From Echinococcus granulosus (Eukaryota; Platyhelminthes; Cestoda; Cyclophyllidea; Taeniidae): a stretch of DNA of 64,000 nucleotides. A program made the position numbers and the translations under genes. This document shows positions 1 through 13,200 of the stretch, in pieces. Within the stretch, counting starts at the first letter, position 1. The number at the start of each line of letters is the position of its first letter. The stretch is from contig NW_020170391.1 in the NCBI RefSeq assembly GCF_000524195.1, forward strand, positions 253,438 through 317,437, in the 5' to 3' direction. The notes under the pieces are model-generated. The model saw only the letters and a program-made list of their open reading frames with translations, did not search any database and was not told the DNA's origin.

Positions 1-3000
1 AGGTACATTAAAACAACATAGGTATGACAGTATTGTCCTAAAGTGTGGATATTGAGTTTTCGCATAACTCTATGTTGAATTCAAATTTATGGAAATACTT
101 ACGCTTTTAAATTTATCAAATTGTAGAGCTACGAGGTGATTTGTATGATATTCTAGTCTCTTGCCAAATAATTATGTGTTTTACTTTACTCATTGGCGAA
201 ATGGGATGATCAAATTATTACTACAGTCCACTTGGTTAGTTCAGATTCGACAAACAAAATTAATTCTAAGTGGGTATTTTAGGTTTTGCCTTCATCAATC
301 ACATCCTTGAGTGGGTTTCTGACACCATGCTTATTTTCATCCAACTGGAAGCGCTTCGGATGAAATCTTATGGACGTGCCTCACGCTATGACTGCGCCAA
401 TATAAAAAGTTCCACGTGCGAAATAGCCTGTAGTATCCGGATTAAATAGAAATCACTTTGTGAAGAACCAGCGGCTGTAAGTTTACCTGCCCTTGAAAAC
501 TCATATTTATGCCTATGGTATACGTGGTGACCTTTTAAAGACAAGTAGACAAATGACACATTTGGGAAAGCAAAAAATAAAGTTGTATTGTGATTTTTAC
601 TAAGGGGGTATGAAGTAGACGAAATGTTTTCGTGGCCGTACTGCTACATAAAGTGGGCATACTGTATTCTGGATCCGTGAACTGTTCGAAGTAAAACGTC
701 TTATGTACCAATTTACTGAAGGCAACCGTGTAACGATGAATAATGTTATTAAAAGTGACATTATATTGTGCATTAAAATCTCCCCGTGGAATGTTCCGTA
801 AAAATATAAATACATTGGATATAGTTTGCACGAAAGACTAATTCACTTTAACATGCGCGAAATTGATGAAAATACAATACTTTTACGTCTATTCCAACTT
901 GGCCAACTGATTTGAGAACTTGGGGAAGGCGTTGGGAATGTACACATTCTTATTTTATTCAACTCCTAACAGCGGAAAAGGCTGAATGAAGAAGTAGCAT
1001 ATCCTCATTACTATCTAGCTTGTTTAAGAAATTCTCCCCTTTAAGCAAAGCTTAAGGCGCATCTCAAAGTAAAACGAGTGAATAATTGTTTATTTTCACA
1101 GCCGACCAAATTTTAATAAACTTACTACAGGCCTTTCCACGAGAATATCTTTATTGCAAAATCCAGGAATTACAGGTGAGCCTCCCCAAACATTGTGCCT
1201 ATCTTTTTAATGTGCATTGAAGGAAAAAAATGCCTTCTTTTGACGTCGCGGTGAATCAAGCCATGTAACTTTCAACCACATGGTATTTAATTGCCATTAT
1301 AATAACACCTTTAAAGGCCTAAGTAATTTAGGGGGATAACAAGCAGCGCCTTCAAAATGCATACAAAATATGGCTTATGTTAATAAAGGGTATTTTAGAC
1401 GTCAATAGGAAGCTTTGAATGTTAATTATTAGTCGCTTGACTAATAACAGACATAGTAGTAAACTTTTTTTTCGTTAAGCAGAGAAAGTAGGAAATTAAT
1501 GTTAAATTACGAAAGACGTAGGAGCCAGACTTACGTCACAAAAGTAATATTCTTACAAAAGTCTAGATGATCACCACTATTCATGGCCGGCCTCTCAATA
1601 TCATTTCATTAGCACAGAAGCTATTGCTAACCACCAAGATAAAGGTAAGGGCACAGTACTTCATTATTCGTTTGACTTATCCTGGACTTTCAGTTTCAAA
1701 CAGAGACTAATAAAAATACGTAACTCAGATGCGTTTCCAAAAAGGCGCTATAGCTGGCTCAAGAAGTCTTTCTTTTGGTGCTGCAAATACCTGACATTTG
1801 ACCGCTTGACTAAAATTCGCTGCAAAATACGCTATTGCTTTACGGCATGCAAAAATCCGATGTCATAACACCTAAAACACATAAAACGAATCAACACTGC
1901 TGTTTCTTAGGCAGACTACCCTCTTTTGGTTCACGAAACTTTTTCGTTGTCACCAATGTATTATGGGTAGAGTCACCACGTTAACTTATCCAAACGCCTA
2001 AAAGCGGATTCGGAAAACAGCATCTTCGAAACTGATGGTGAATGGAGATAAGGAACTACACTTAATTTCACGGTGATTGCATACAGCTGCTGCATGTCGA
2101 ATTTTGTACCCTCGAATGGGTGATCTCTTTCATTATTACAAAAAATCTGGTAGAATCTAGCTTGCTTTTGTAGGATAATGAACGATGATTTGCAAGCGCC
2201 TTATTTTTTTGTCCCCAAAATGCAAATGACGTGTTAGAACTCACAAAGGTAGAAATTTTGCATTCAACCAGAGGTCTACAACGCATTAGCTGTATGGATG
2301 GTTGATTGCACTTATCCTAGCGGGAGATTGAGGACTGTAATTCTAAAATTGCTCGACTTCATTTCATCAATCATTTTAACCAAAGGGTGGACTGAAAGTT
2401 TAAAAAAGAGGCTTTTGATAAAATGGTTTAAGAGTGGCAAACTGTGAAAACCATGCCCAGTAAGAATTCGCGCGTTGAATATGTAAAGCAGAATCTTATC
2501 TTGTTGTCGATTATTAAATAAGTGAAAATCAGGATATAAAACGCTCCTACTATATAGCGAAAATACACCAACCCCACTATGAAAATACCTCTCCATTCCT
2601 TTCCTTACAAATGCGATTTATTATTTCCATTGTCCCGTTAACGTGTAACTTTTTTAGTAACCAAATCACCAGTGTAAAGGTCTGCTGTTTGTCTGACTAT
2701 TATGAAAACGAATGATTACTTGGCATTGGCTCCTCATTTGGCACCATTTCACATAACCTTTTCCTTTCCCGGTGTAACAAGGGTCTTGTCGACTTGGCGA
2801 AACCCATTTCGTTGAAGTTCAGGCTTTGGGATCCCGTTAATTTCCAGTAGGTTGCGGGAAATGTTATCTAAATAGATGAAGTATGCACTTAAATTTACGC
2901 CTCCATTTCCTTCTACCGCCTTTGAGGAGATAAGCATTTGACTAAAGTAAATATGGCAGAACGTCGCGTAATTGTTCGAACCTGAGACTTCTCGTAGGTG

Positions 3001-6000
3001 ACCAATCTCGGATTAATAAAATTTAAGCATACCAAAAACGGACATTCAGTGACCTAAGTTGGAAATTTCTAGTATTCCCTAAAATTACAAAAATTTGAAA
3101 AACAGCCCCAAAAAATTGAAAAAGCGCATCGATGTAAGAATTATTCTGGAAATTTTACGCTTATGTAAGCTGTTTGTTGAAAGGTGAAAATAATTACGAA
3201 ATGAGAAGAACAATTTGCATATCTGTGTCAAAGTGCAAAATAGAAATCTCAAGGTGGGCTTGCTTTAAATGGTAAATTTGGTTGCAACCGCCTTTAGGAT
3301 CTCAAGAGACTGCGCTTTTGTGAGGAGTCATTTACAATTGCAGCTTACAGGAGCCGCAGAGAAGGTTCAAGCACAGCATAAGATGCTGGCGATACGGTGA
3401 AACAGTGATTTCTATTCTTAGCTCTTTAAATTCTGTTGTGTGCTTATTTTCCTGCAAGATCGTAAACACCCCGTGGAAGATGCACAGTAAATTCTATCAA
3501 GCTTTAAGTTGCAAATAAGTGTGCTTGGGTAAGAAAGGGCTACTTAATTACTAAAAGCTGGAAATTCAAATTACTAGAATAATTTATCCAATAAGAAGGC
3601 AATAAATTGTTGCATTTTAAAGAAAATGAAAGACTAGTATGCGTGATCAGTTGGTGGAAATTACAAACAAAACACAGTAATCAAAACGTATTTACCTACA
3701 TCTCATACTAGTGGCATTGAATTGCCCAGAAGGACCTCATGTTGTTAAGCGTAGGAGCTTAGTGAAGCGTTTCTTTAAACATTTTTTTCCAGTTTTGAAG
3801 CAAATTAAAAGTTCAGTGCTTTCCTCCTAAGCAAGGGGATAAAGCCTAGGAGCAATTATAGAGTCGAGCATTAGGCTTATAAACAAGTTAAACGCGTTCA
3901 CACAATTTTTATGGTAAATGGCTCCAGAAATCAAATTTTTAATAAAGAAGCATTCTAAGGAATCAAACTGTGAGCAATGGATTGTAACTCGGTAAGGAAG
4001 GAGAAGATTCGAAAGCATCCCATCACTTCCAGTTTACCTATTCATTATAAAATAAGGTGATGCAATTTGTATTTTGGAGAAAGAAGATTTACTTTCTCCG
4101 GTGGACTGAAGAGGTTAACACATAGGCAGTAATTTCATGTTAGTATGTATGTCTATTTGAACGGTTTGAAATTTCTTCATCAGGTTGTAAATCAAACGTT
4201 GCATTAATTTTTCTCTCAAATAAATCTCCTCTTTTTAAGACGTTAAATTCATGAGGGCAAATTGTGCTGCTTTTAATTTGCATCTTACTAAAACGCTCTC
4301 AATCACTTGTGCCCTTTACGTCCACTAGCAGTGTAAGGAAATGTTTGGCATTTGTACTGAGTCAAAAAATCGGAAATGCCTGGGATTTTTCGCATAATAT
4401 GCTGTAGCACCCCATCATTTCCCTAAAGATGATAGAAGACATGCCACTAGGTAATAAATTGTATTTCTGACGTAGAGAAGGACTGGGGGCCACTGGCATG
4501 GCTTAAACGCCACGCCGCTCAGTGAAGGGACAATTGTGGAGCCTAAAGTCCCCGCAAAATTGAAACGAAGGGTCAAACAAATCATCATAATTTTGCATTA
4601 CTTAAGCTGACATCTTATGTGCCGCCAATACTGTAAGAGGCGTCTACAAACACAGACCTCTGTACGCTTTGGGAACATAGGCTTAGTAGAAGATCCAGCA
4701 AAGTTACTGCATCAGCAAAGTGAGAGTATCACTTAGCACCAAAACAGTTACAGTTAACATGACATCCGTTTCCCACCTTCCAATATTACCAGCGGTTAAA
4801 AGCAAACCCCCAAGATGAGGCCCTCTAGCTGCAATCTTGATTTCAGTAGACAGCAATTTGTCAGGCAGTCTTGCCATTGTCGAGGTCCATTTATCTCGTC
4901 TACTTTTTCGTTATTTTAATGGGGCTGAAATGGTAAACCTTTTTAAAAAATAACTGAAATCTAGCATCCGCTCTTTGCAAGCTCAGTTGCTTTTAACAAA
5001 TGGCAAATCGTCACGATCTCTTTGTGCTGGACAATCCTTATCTGATTTCTAGTAGTAATTTTCATCTGATGGAAGAAATCACTTAAATGATTTGTTTGAC
5101 AAATAACTTCATTCACGTGATTACAGTAGCCACTTATTTCCTAACCGATTAGGGTAAATAATTTGACACCAACTCGTGCCAGGAATATTTAGTTTGGCAG
5201 CTGTGCGCATCCTGATAGTCACCAGTGCCACAGAATACCACTCACAATGGTAAGACGACAAACGCGTATTTTTTACCTCGAGGAGGAAGGAAAGTGCTAA
5301 GATAGTAAAAACAGCGCACCTAGAGACGGGAGTGCGTTAAGCAGTGTACGCCAAAGCACCATGACAAGCCAATTTTATGGCCGCATTATCCGCAAATTTA
5401 TCAACTTAAACCGTAGGATTAAGGGTAAATTGGGAAAGAGATGGAGCTCAAGCACAAAGATGATTGCGGGGAATATATCCATTTTATTGAAAGTAGCATC
5501 CAGCCATTTATCCATCAAATGTTTACTATGCTTGGCCTCCATATGAGATGTTGAAATTTTCAAAAATGTTGGTACTTTCAGCCCTTTTGTTCGTTTGAAC
5601 TTAAGTTGTTCCAATGCACTGGCATTTAATTCAATGAATCATATTCCGTTTTGCCTCAGATTTCTTATTTTGGGAATCTGACTATCACTGACAATAAATT
5701 ATTCATACACAGGGATAATAAAGAACCTGAAGCTTGTAATTCTATCGCGTTGTCTGAACTCTGGATTTCAGTGCCACAAAGTGTGCCAGTTGGATTATAT
5801 GAATAGTTTAATGCAGCGATTGGATATTGAACTGGGAATTCCTTAAATTCTAACTTACTTTAAAAGAAAGCACCAGTAGGTTATCATTTCATTTTTCCTC
5901 CTGAAACCTGAGTTTCCTCAATAAGTTGCTTATCGAAAAATATTAACTGAATGGTCTTAGCTCAGACTCACTGAGCTGTTTAAAGAGACCCAGGAAGAAA

Positions 6001-7140
6001 GATGCAGCTCAACAGATACCTTCATTTATATTGGCTTAAATCATTAATGTCCTAAGCCACCGTATAACGGTACAAATGGTAATTAATAAATTAGGTTCTT
6101 ATCGTGTGTCAGTGCTTATTTTTTAATGTTAAATACCTCTACTATTTTGGGAAAAGAAATGAGTTTCTGCAAGAATTTTTGGAATTAATTAACTGGCATT
6201 ATTTAAAGGCTTTCAAGGGTAGTATGGGTTCAAAAAGTCGCCAAATTTGACAGCCCTAGCACATTAATTGTACTAAGTTTTAGTGCTGTTGCATTAAGAT
6301 AAAACTCTTGAAGGCTACTTGAAGCTAGTAACAGGCTATTTGAACCGCAAGTCGACATGGCTGCACAAGCGTCTGAGTTTAAAACCCATTGTTGAAGACA
6401 TTGAAATGCTGATAAACTATGCTAAGAAACAATGAATAAGGTACGTCTGATGTCGTATTTATGGTAAGTTAGTTCCAGTGTCTTATAGCTCAGTATCGCC
6501 TGAATGTGGCTATGCTTCTGCTTTTTCCTCTTGACACAAAATTGTTACTTTAATATATCCTGCGCACACTTAAGACGTTGTAGTAAAATAGAAATTGGCT
6601 TTCTTGTTTGTAAATACCAATTTCAAAGTGGAGATAGCATATCTGTTTGTGCCTGAAGGCTACTTTACATTCGCTTTCGTTGGGGTACCACCACGCCCGA
6701 CGTTAATAAATTGGAATGAATATTTAAGAAGGTCACATATTCGCCATCACCATTAATGTTTGTGCGCGGTGAAGAAGCATGTACAAAGAATCAGGCAAAA
6801 ATAACTAACATAACAATTTTTCACGCCATAATAATTGATGATATGCCTTTTACTTATTTATACTGTGGATTAAATAGCAATCCTGGTAATCTTGAAATAA
6901 GTTATTGATATGAAGTTTTCTCATAACTTCGGTAAATTATGCTTCCAACACATAACTAAACGATACCTTTTCTTAAAACAAGATTTTTAAGTGGTGTTAC
7001 TTTGATCACGTTGTAGGTGCTTTGGTCGACACTGTGCCCACCACATGGTTGTGTAAACACCGCTATTAGAATGCGATTCCCGCGTCTCCCCCTAGTGACG
7101 CAGGCATGCAGCTGGTAACCCCAAGTACCGATCTGAATGT
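1..7140. other. Gene-free AT-rich stretch
   Basis: I see no gene here. Open frames on both strands are under 100 codons, none matches a family I recognise, and none shows paired splice signals that would link it to another exon. There are no tRNA-like folds, long tandem repeats or transposon coding regions that I can recognise by eye. It is most simply intergenic DNA upstream of the innexin gene, though distal exons or a 5' untranslated exon could be hidden. Confidence 0.6.
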
Positions 7141-7142
7141 TC

Positions 7143-7282
7143 ATTGGTTAATCATACTGACCAATAAGCTTAAGGCATGAGCGTGGTGTGACACAATCAG
7201 ACCTGGCGAACACGCTTCGCACATGCATGACTACATGAGCGTGGTGCCCACTTGCCCTTGACTACCACCTTGAGCCCAAGTG
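7143..7282 (+). promoter_or_regulatory. Probable innexin promoter and 5' leader with two CCAAT boxes
   Basis: A CCAAT box lies at 7161-7165 and an inverted one (ATTGG) at 7143-7147, about 120-140 bases before the chosen innexin start. The 13-base word CATGAGCGTGGTG occurs twice, at 7175-7187 and 7234-7246. No clear TATA box is seen. CCAAT boxes also precede the SPLALL gene and PLOD copies A and B in this window, which supports reading them as promoter elements, but no transcription start is demonstrated. Confidence 0.4.
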
Positions 7283-10200
7283 ATGGACACGCGGATAATC
7301 GACGGAATCGCCAACTCAAGCGCCTCAGTCGGAGAGGACAGGTCCTGCCCGGACGACGACTTCGTTGATCGAGTGAACCACACGTACACCATGAACCTCC
7401 TCATGTTCTTCACCGCGATTGTCCTCTCTCGCCAGCTGGTGGGCAAACCAATTAGCTGCTGGATTCCGAATGATTTCACAGGCGCACAAGGCGAGTACGC
7501 TGAGACGGTGTGCTGGGTCACCTCCACCTACTTCATCCCTCCTGCACAGGCCACTGTGCCCATTGAGGAGGATATCCGATACGAAAAGAAAATTTACTAC
7601 TATCAATGGGTCCCCTTCATTCTAATGATTCAGGCGGCTCTATTTGTTCTCCCCTGCATTGTTTGGCGACTTTTCAATACCCAATCAAGAATTAATGTGA
7701 GTACCCTGAACCGCATTGTCCGATCAACGTGATTCAAATAAGGTAGTACCAAGTGCGAATGTCCGCTCTGCAAAAAATCTTGGCAACTAATTCGACATTG
7801 CGACATCACAGTGCATATCCGCTGTCGTAGTGATAGTCGTTTTTGATAAGTGAAGTATTTTTTTGCTCTAAACGGCCATTGTGCAATAATATGCCCAAGC
7901 CAAACCTATTACTTAATAAATGTTTTAATCATGCATAGGTATGCAGTAAAAACATTGCCATTCATTATACCTATTTAAAATACATAAAAAATTGTGGAAT
8001 CTGTGATTCACCTGGCTCACAGAAAATTCTAAAATGTGAAGTACTTTTGTCATAAATCATTTAATTAAAAACTTAATCTCCTCAACATGTAATCCTCACA
8101 ATTTACGGGTACACTGAATTAATTGAATTTTAAACCGATTCCTTAAACTCTGCGATTGGCAGTTTCTTGTTCAACCTCTATTCTCAGCCTGCAGGAGAAA
8201 TACCATGCAAATGTGGGCGTCTAGTTTATTGTTATTTCGCTTTGGTTACTGATGGGCTATTGGACACAGTGGCGAACAGCTATAAGACCACTGCGTAGAT
8301 TGACTGAAAATGGTCGGAACTTGTCGTAAAATGCACACTTCGAGGCCTTGGGTGTGTAATATACTATGATGTAGAAGTCGAAAAATTGTATGGCAATCCA
8401 TTCCTAACACTTAAAACATTGTCATTCTAAATGACTGTAGAAATCCGGTTGGATTATGCGTTGATAATCCTAATTAATCTTCCAAACAGTCAAAAAAGTT
8501 GTTTTTGCATTCTAAGGCTCCGAAGGAGTCTTTTTTTGCAGTTAAATGCTTTACTCAGGTCATTTTGATAAACATATATTGGAATCTAACGTCACATACA
8601 AAAGCTTGTTTTGAATGGGGTATTTATCAGTTAATAAGGTGAATCCAGGTTTCCTTATTTCATGCCCATACGCTACAGGATAGGTCAAAAGAACTGCAGC
8701 TCATCCACTTTGTCAAAACTGCAGATTGATGCCAAACTCCATTCATTTCTAACGACACTAGGATATCAGAGTGTTCCAAATGTGATAATTTCAGCCGAAA
8801 CCCTGAGCCTTCTTTCCACACAGTTTAACCTTTGCTGGGGAGGCAGACTGCACTTTAAGATTACCTTGAGTGCTGCAGACTGAGGCAATAAAAGTGCGAT
8901 CTGTTTGGCCTCTGGCGTTCCTTCGGGTCAGTATGAATTTCACCCCAAAGGTGACATTTTTAATATGTGGGTCTTCGATGGGCAATATTTTAATCGTGCA
9001 TTTTGTCTATTTAGTCTATGAACTCTGCGACCCTTGAATGCAAGTATTAGCTAATTTTGTCATTCTTCCAAAGTTCTATACCATAACTTTAAAGCACTAA
9101 ATAGGCTTTAACTCTGACTGCAAGAGTTTTTTATTTATGAAGGCACACTGGTAGTGGTGAATCACTTTGCATGTGGTCGCACCTTCAAAATTTCGCCTAG
9201 TTCCCTTCGTGAGAGCAGTGTCATTGGAGAATGGGACAGCATCAATTCTATGAGGAATTCATTGAAAATTTTGTGTTATATCATAATGGAGAAGTAATTT
9301 GCAGTCAAAAGCACTAACTCCTTTACTCCTCCATCTCAATGAGATGAAAATACCAGAGAATGCATAAACAATGAATGCTTAAATCACAATTGTCTTCTTA
9401 ATCCTGGCATCATGATATTTTTACTGGATGCCTCGTTAACGAGTCCACAGGTTCATAATCGCACTCACAGTGTGTTCACTTCCGCAGTATGATACAGTGC
9501 AGCGAAATTCACCTATTTGTGGTGTATTTTAGACGAAAATTAACAGGTAAAATCTAGCAGATGGAGCGTGTTTTACACAAAGATGTTTCGAAATTGGATG
9601 GCGATTTTCTTAAACCATCCCGGAAAGGACCTCCTTAATTTCGATCCATTGCTAAAACCCCGCTTAACCAGCTCCTACTAGTGACCTTAAATGTCCTTTG
9701 ATAGGTTCCATATTTAGTAATGTCTTTCAGAGTGACCTTATTACTCAATATTTGTCAATATGTATTCAAATAAATTCGTCATGCAAATTATAAAGAATGC
9801 CCAGAATAATAAGAAATACTAACTGTTAACGCCACTTTTCTATTGAACCATGAATTCACAAAAGAGGTTTACAGGAACACTCTCCATTCTCCGATAGTTA
9901 TTTTTATTCAGTGCACGTTTTGCTATGTTAATATCATCATTCTTCGGTATTCCACTTACTCCTTTATTCTTTTAAGCTATTTTGTTCTTGAGTATTATTG
10001 TGGCAAAATCCTATCCCTGAAGCAGGCTATTCTTCTGCAGGAATCTATCAGTATGAATCTCAAGACTACAACCTCCAAATAGGTCTCAGATGGCAATCCG
10101 TTACACAACTTTGATATCCCTAACATTACCCTATATCACTGTTAGTAGCCATCATAATAAATAGGCATTATCCCTTTTTAATAGCCTGAGAAGCCGTTGG

Positions 10201-13200
10201 GATTTGGTGATGTTATTCTTTCTATTTGGCCACTATCACAAAATAAAATTAAAGAAAACTTTTCAAAGTGGTGGCAACTTTTTGCCTCTAAAGCGTCGTG
10301 GTAGGTGTGCATTGAAATTCAGCTTCTATTAACCTACATCATAGCAAAATGATAAACGCTTAATGTCATTTTTCGTTATAGCATCGGTTGAAGAACTATC
10401 TGGTTCAACTGGTGCCGAAGGTCTGTAGCATAAATTTACTCGACAAATAAATTATTTGGAGCAAACGAATACCACATTTACATCATCGAATAGGTGTTTA
10501 GGTACCCGTTGATGTAAAATTGTAATAAAACAGGATTTTTATGGGTAAGAATGCTGTTAACGTGAAACTTAACTTTCTGATCCCCAGTGAGATTATTCCC
10601 TTGCGGTTCGTAGGCTCACTTAACTCGCTTGGATAATTGCGGAATGCATGCATTTGCTCTCCAGTGACCATCAGAAAAAGCCGGCATCTTTTCCATCCCA
10701 TTTTAAAAAGTTTAATTTCTTCCTCATTTCAGAGTACCAGCTGTAGTACATTTCCGACACTTTCAAATGTCATGGGATTTCCGCTTCACCCAATTGCGTG
10801 GTCGGGAATGTTCTACAATCGTTCACATGGAGCCCTAAGAGTGAATATCTCAGAAACCCAAAAATTCTATCCTCCATCTCTACATATTAAATCACTTGAT
10901 TAAAATACTAAATATCGAAGAATTATTCGCAATCCTATCATGGCACACTGTTAGAGGCAGTGGGTGCTTTAATGAACATCTGGGAGAGCTGCTGGTTGAA
11001 CTTGTGCCCCTGCTATGATTAATGGGTGGTTTTTAGAAACAAACTAGGCTCTAGCGCAAAAATCAGCTTTGTCTACTTTTGTTGGTGTTCCACAGGTATA
11101 TTTTCACCACCACAATAAACAAGAGAGAATTGTAGTTAATTTAATCGAAATTTGCCAATTTTATGTGAGGCCTGAGCTATGCCTGAGCGAATCTACTTGA
11201 GATATCGTTTACTTTAAATAGAAATGCAGAATAGTATTTTTGACGCACGATTTATTCGAGTAATGGCAGTTAACTTTATAACGACACGAGACAAATAATA
11301 GAGTTTTTTCTTTCAGCTGAGAACCGTGATGGAGGTGTCAAGTGATCTGAAAAACCTGAATGACTCCCTGGACCAGCGGCGTGACCTGATCAACTGTCTG
11401 GTTCGTCACTTGGAGGATGCCCTAGCGATCCGCCACTTTCGTCGACAGCGACGAGGCAAAAAGACGAGGGCCACGGACCAGCACCACTATGGTAAGGGCT
11501 GGTCTCAGCTCAACACTACTGGAAGCAAAACGGACGAGAGGAGTGGGATGGGTAGACGGCGATTTAGTACGCCCGTTGTACCTCTCGCCTTCTCTAAACA
11601 GGCCCGGGTGCCCGGGCCCCGACCCTGCATGCCCACTTCTTCCACCTACCTCTCTGGCCTGTACCTCGCTATAAAGGTCCTTTATCTGGCCAATTCAACC
11701 ACTCAACTTATTCTCACGGGAAAGTATGTTTTACCGGCATTCTCACACATTAACATGTCCAGTTCGTCTGTACGTGTGCGAGATGGCAATGATTTTGACC
11801 TATTTATGCTCATTCAACATCGTACGAAGGCTTGTTTTATTTGAATTGAATTTTTCTCCACTGCATAAAAATGTTGTTTATTTTCCAGGTACTGTACATT
11901 GCGATTCCCTTCATAGTGTCCATAGGTTGAGAGATCACTCCTTTCCCTACTAAAAGCATTTCTTTTGTCCAACTGTCTGTGTGGATTGTGCAAATTTCTA
12001 AATTTACTGGTACAATCATTCTTGGTATTATAACTATTCCACCCAAAACTAGTAAAAAAATTCAGATTTTGACTAGTTTTAGCTGACCTAAATTACTTCC
12101 TCTTTAAGGGTAACTGTGGCATTATATTTGAAGGATTTTTCAAATTGCCTGTAAACATGTTTATCCCATAGAACTCCAGATTTTGGTTATTTACAGAAAA
12201 AGAATTGCTGTCAGGTTTGTAAACTGGGTACAGAGACTAGGTAAAGCCTTACTGTTCAGTTAATTCAATTATTCTTTCCATAAATATCTATGCTCAAGGC
12301 CGGGTCATTCCCCAGAAAATTCTTTTTTCCTACGAACGATCAGAATGGCGTCAAAAAGTCATTTTTATCGAAAATATATTTATTGCATTATTCAAGGGCT
12401 GGAAAACAGGTTACCTCGACTTTAAATTGTGTTGATTTATGGCAAAGCTCTTGTATTCGCACATTCATTTTATTTTAATTAACTAGAATGCACTGTCTGT
12501 AAGATTGGCATGAAATTTAGCACCTACACACGTCTTCACGCAATCATTTCTGCCAACTTCTTAACATCTGTCACCTTTAAGATTTTATAAAACTAGAAGA
12601 TGCTGTTTGGAAGTGATTGCATTATCAAACTTACTAATAATTCCATAAAATCCGTTTGATTTTGGGTCCCTTTAGACAGATAGTCGCTTGGCACAACCCT
12701 TACACCATGACTTACTTCAGATATCCACTTTAAAGACCATGCTTTAAAATAACAGGAGCATGTGCTTTTGGCCTCCGTTAACTTATTTCTCATCTAGTTT
12801 TAGTGTTTTTGTTCATTTATGGTGAACAAAAATCAGTTTTAATGTTCTTTTTGAAGAATTCAGTGGATCTGTTTTAGTCCCTCCACTTTCTGATGGGCAG
12901 TATTTCTTGTTTATAGCTTCGTCTCAGTTTCTCTTTGACCGGAAATTGATTTTAAGTGTCACAAAGGTATCTTCTCCCGAATTTACCGGCAGACATAAGG
13001 GACTCGGACACGCATGATTATATAGAGGGGAAATTTTGTTAGGTTCTCATAATCTTACATCGCAATTATCCACTAGCAATAAGGATTTTTTATCCATAGG
13101 TCGAGGTATTCCGCAAGCGAGGCCTTATACACGAACAGAGTCCTAGCCGCTACTTAGTTAACGAGCTTATTGGTGCTTCAACAAGTTTTTAAGTTCCGTG

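Noticed and set aside
7280..7282. GTG as an innexin start one codon before the ATG
   Set aside because: Eukaryotic initiation at GTG is rare and an ATG follows immediately at 7283.
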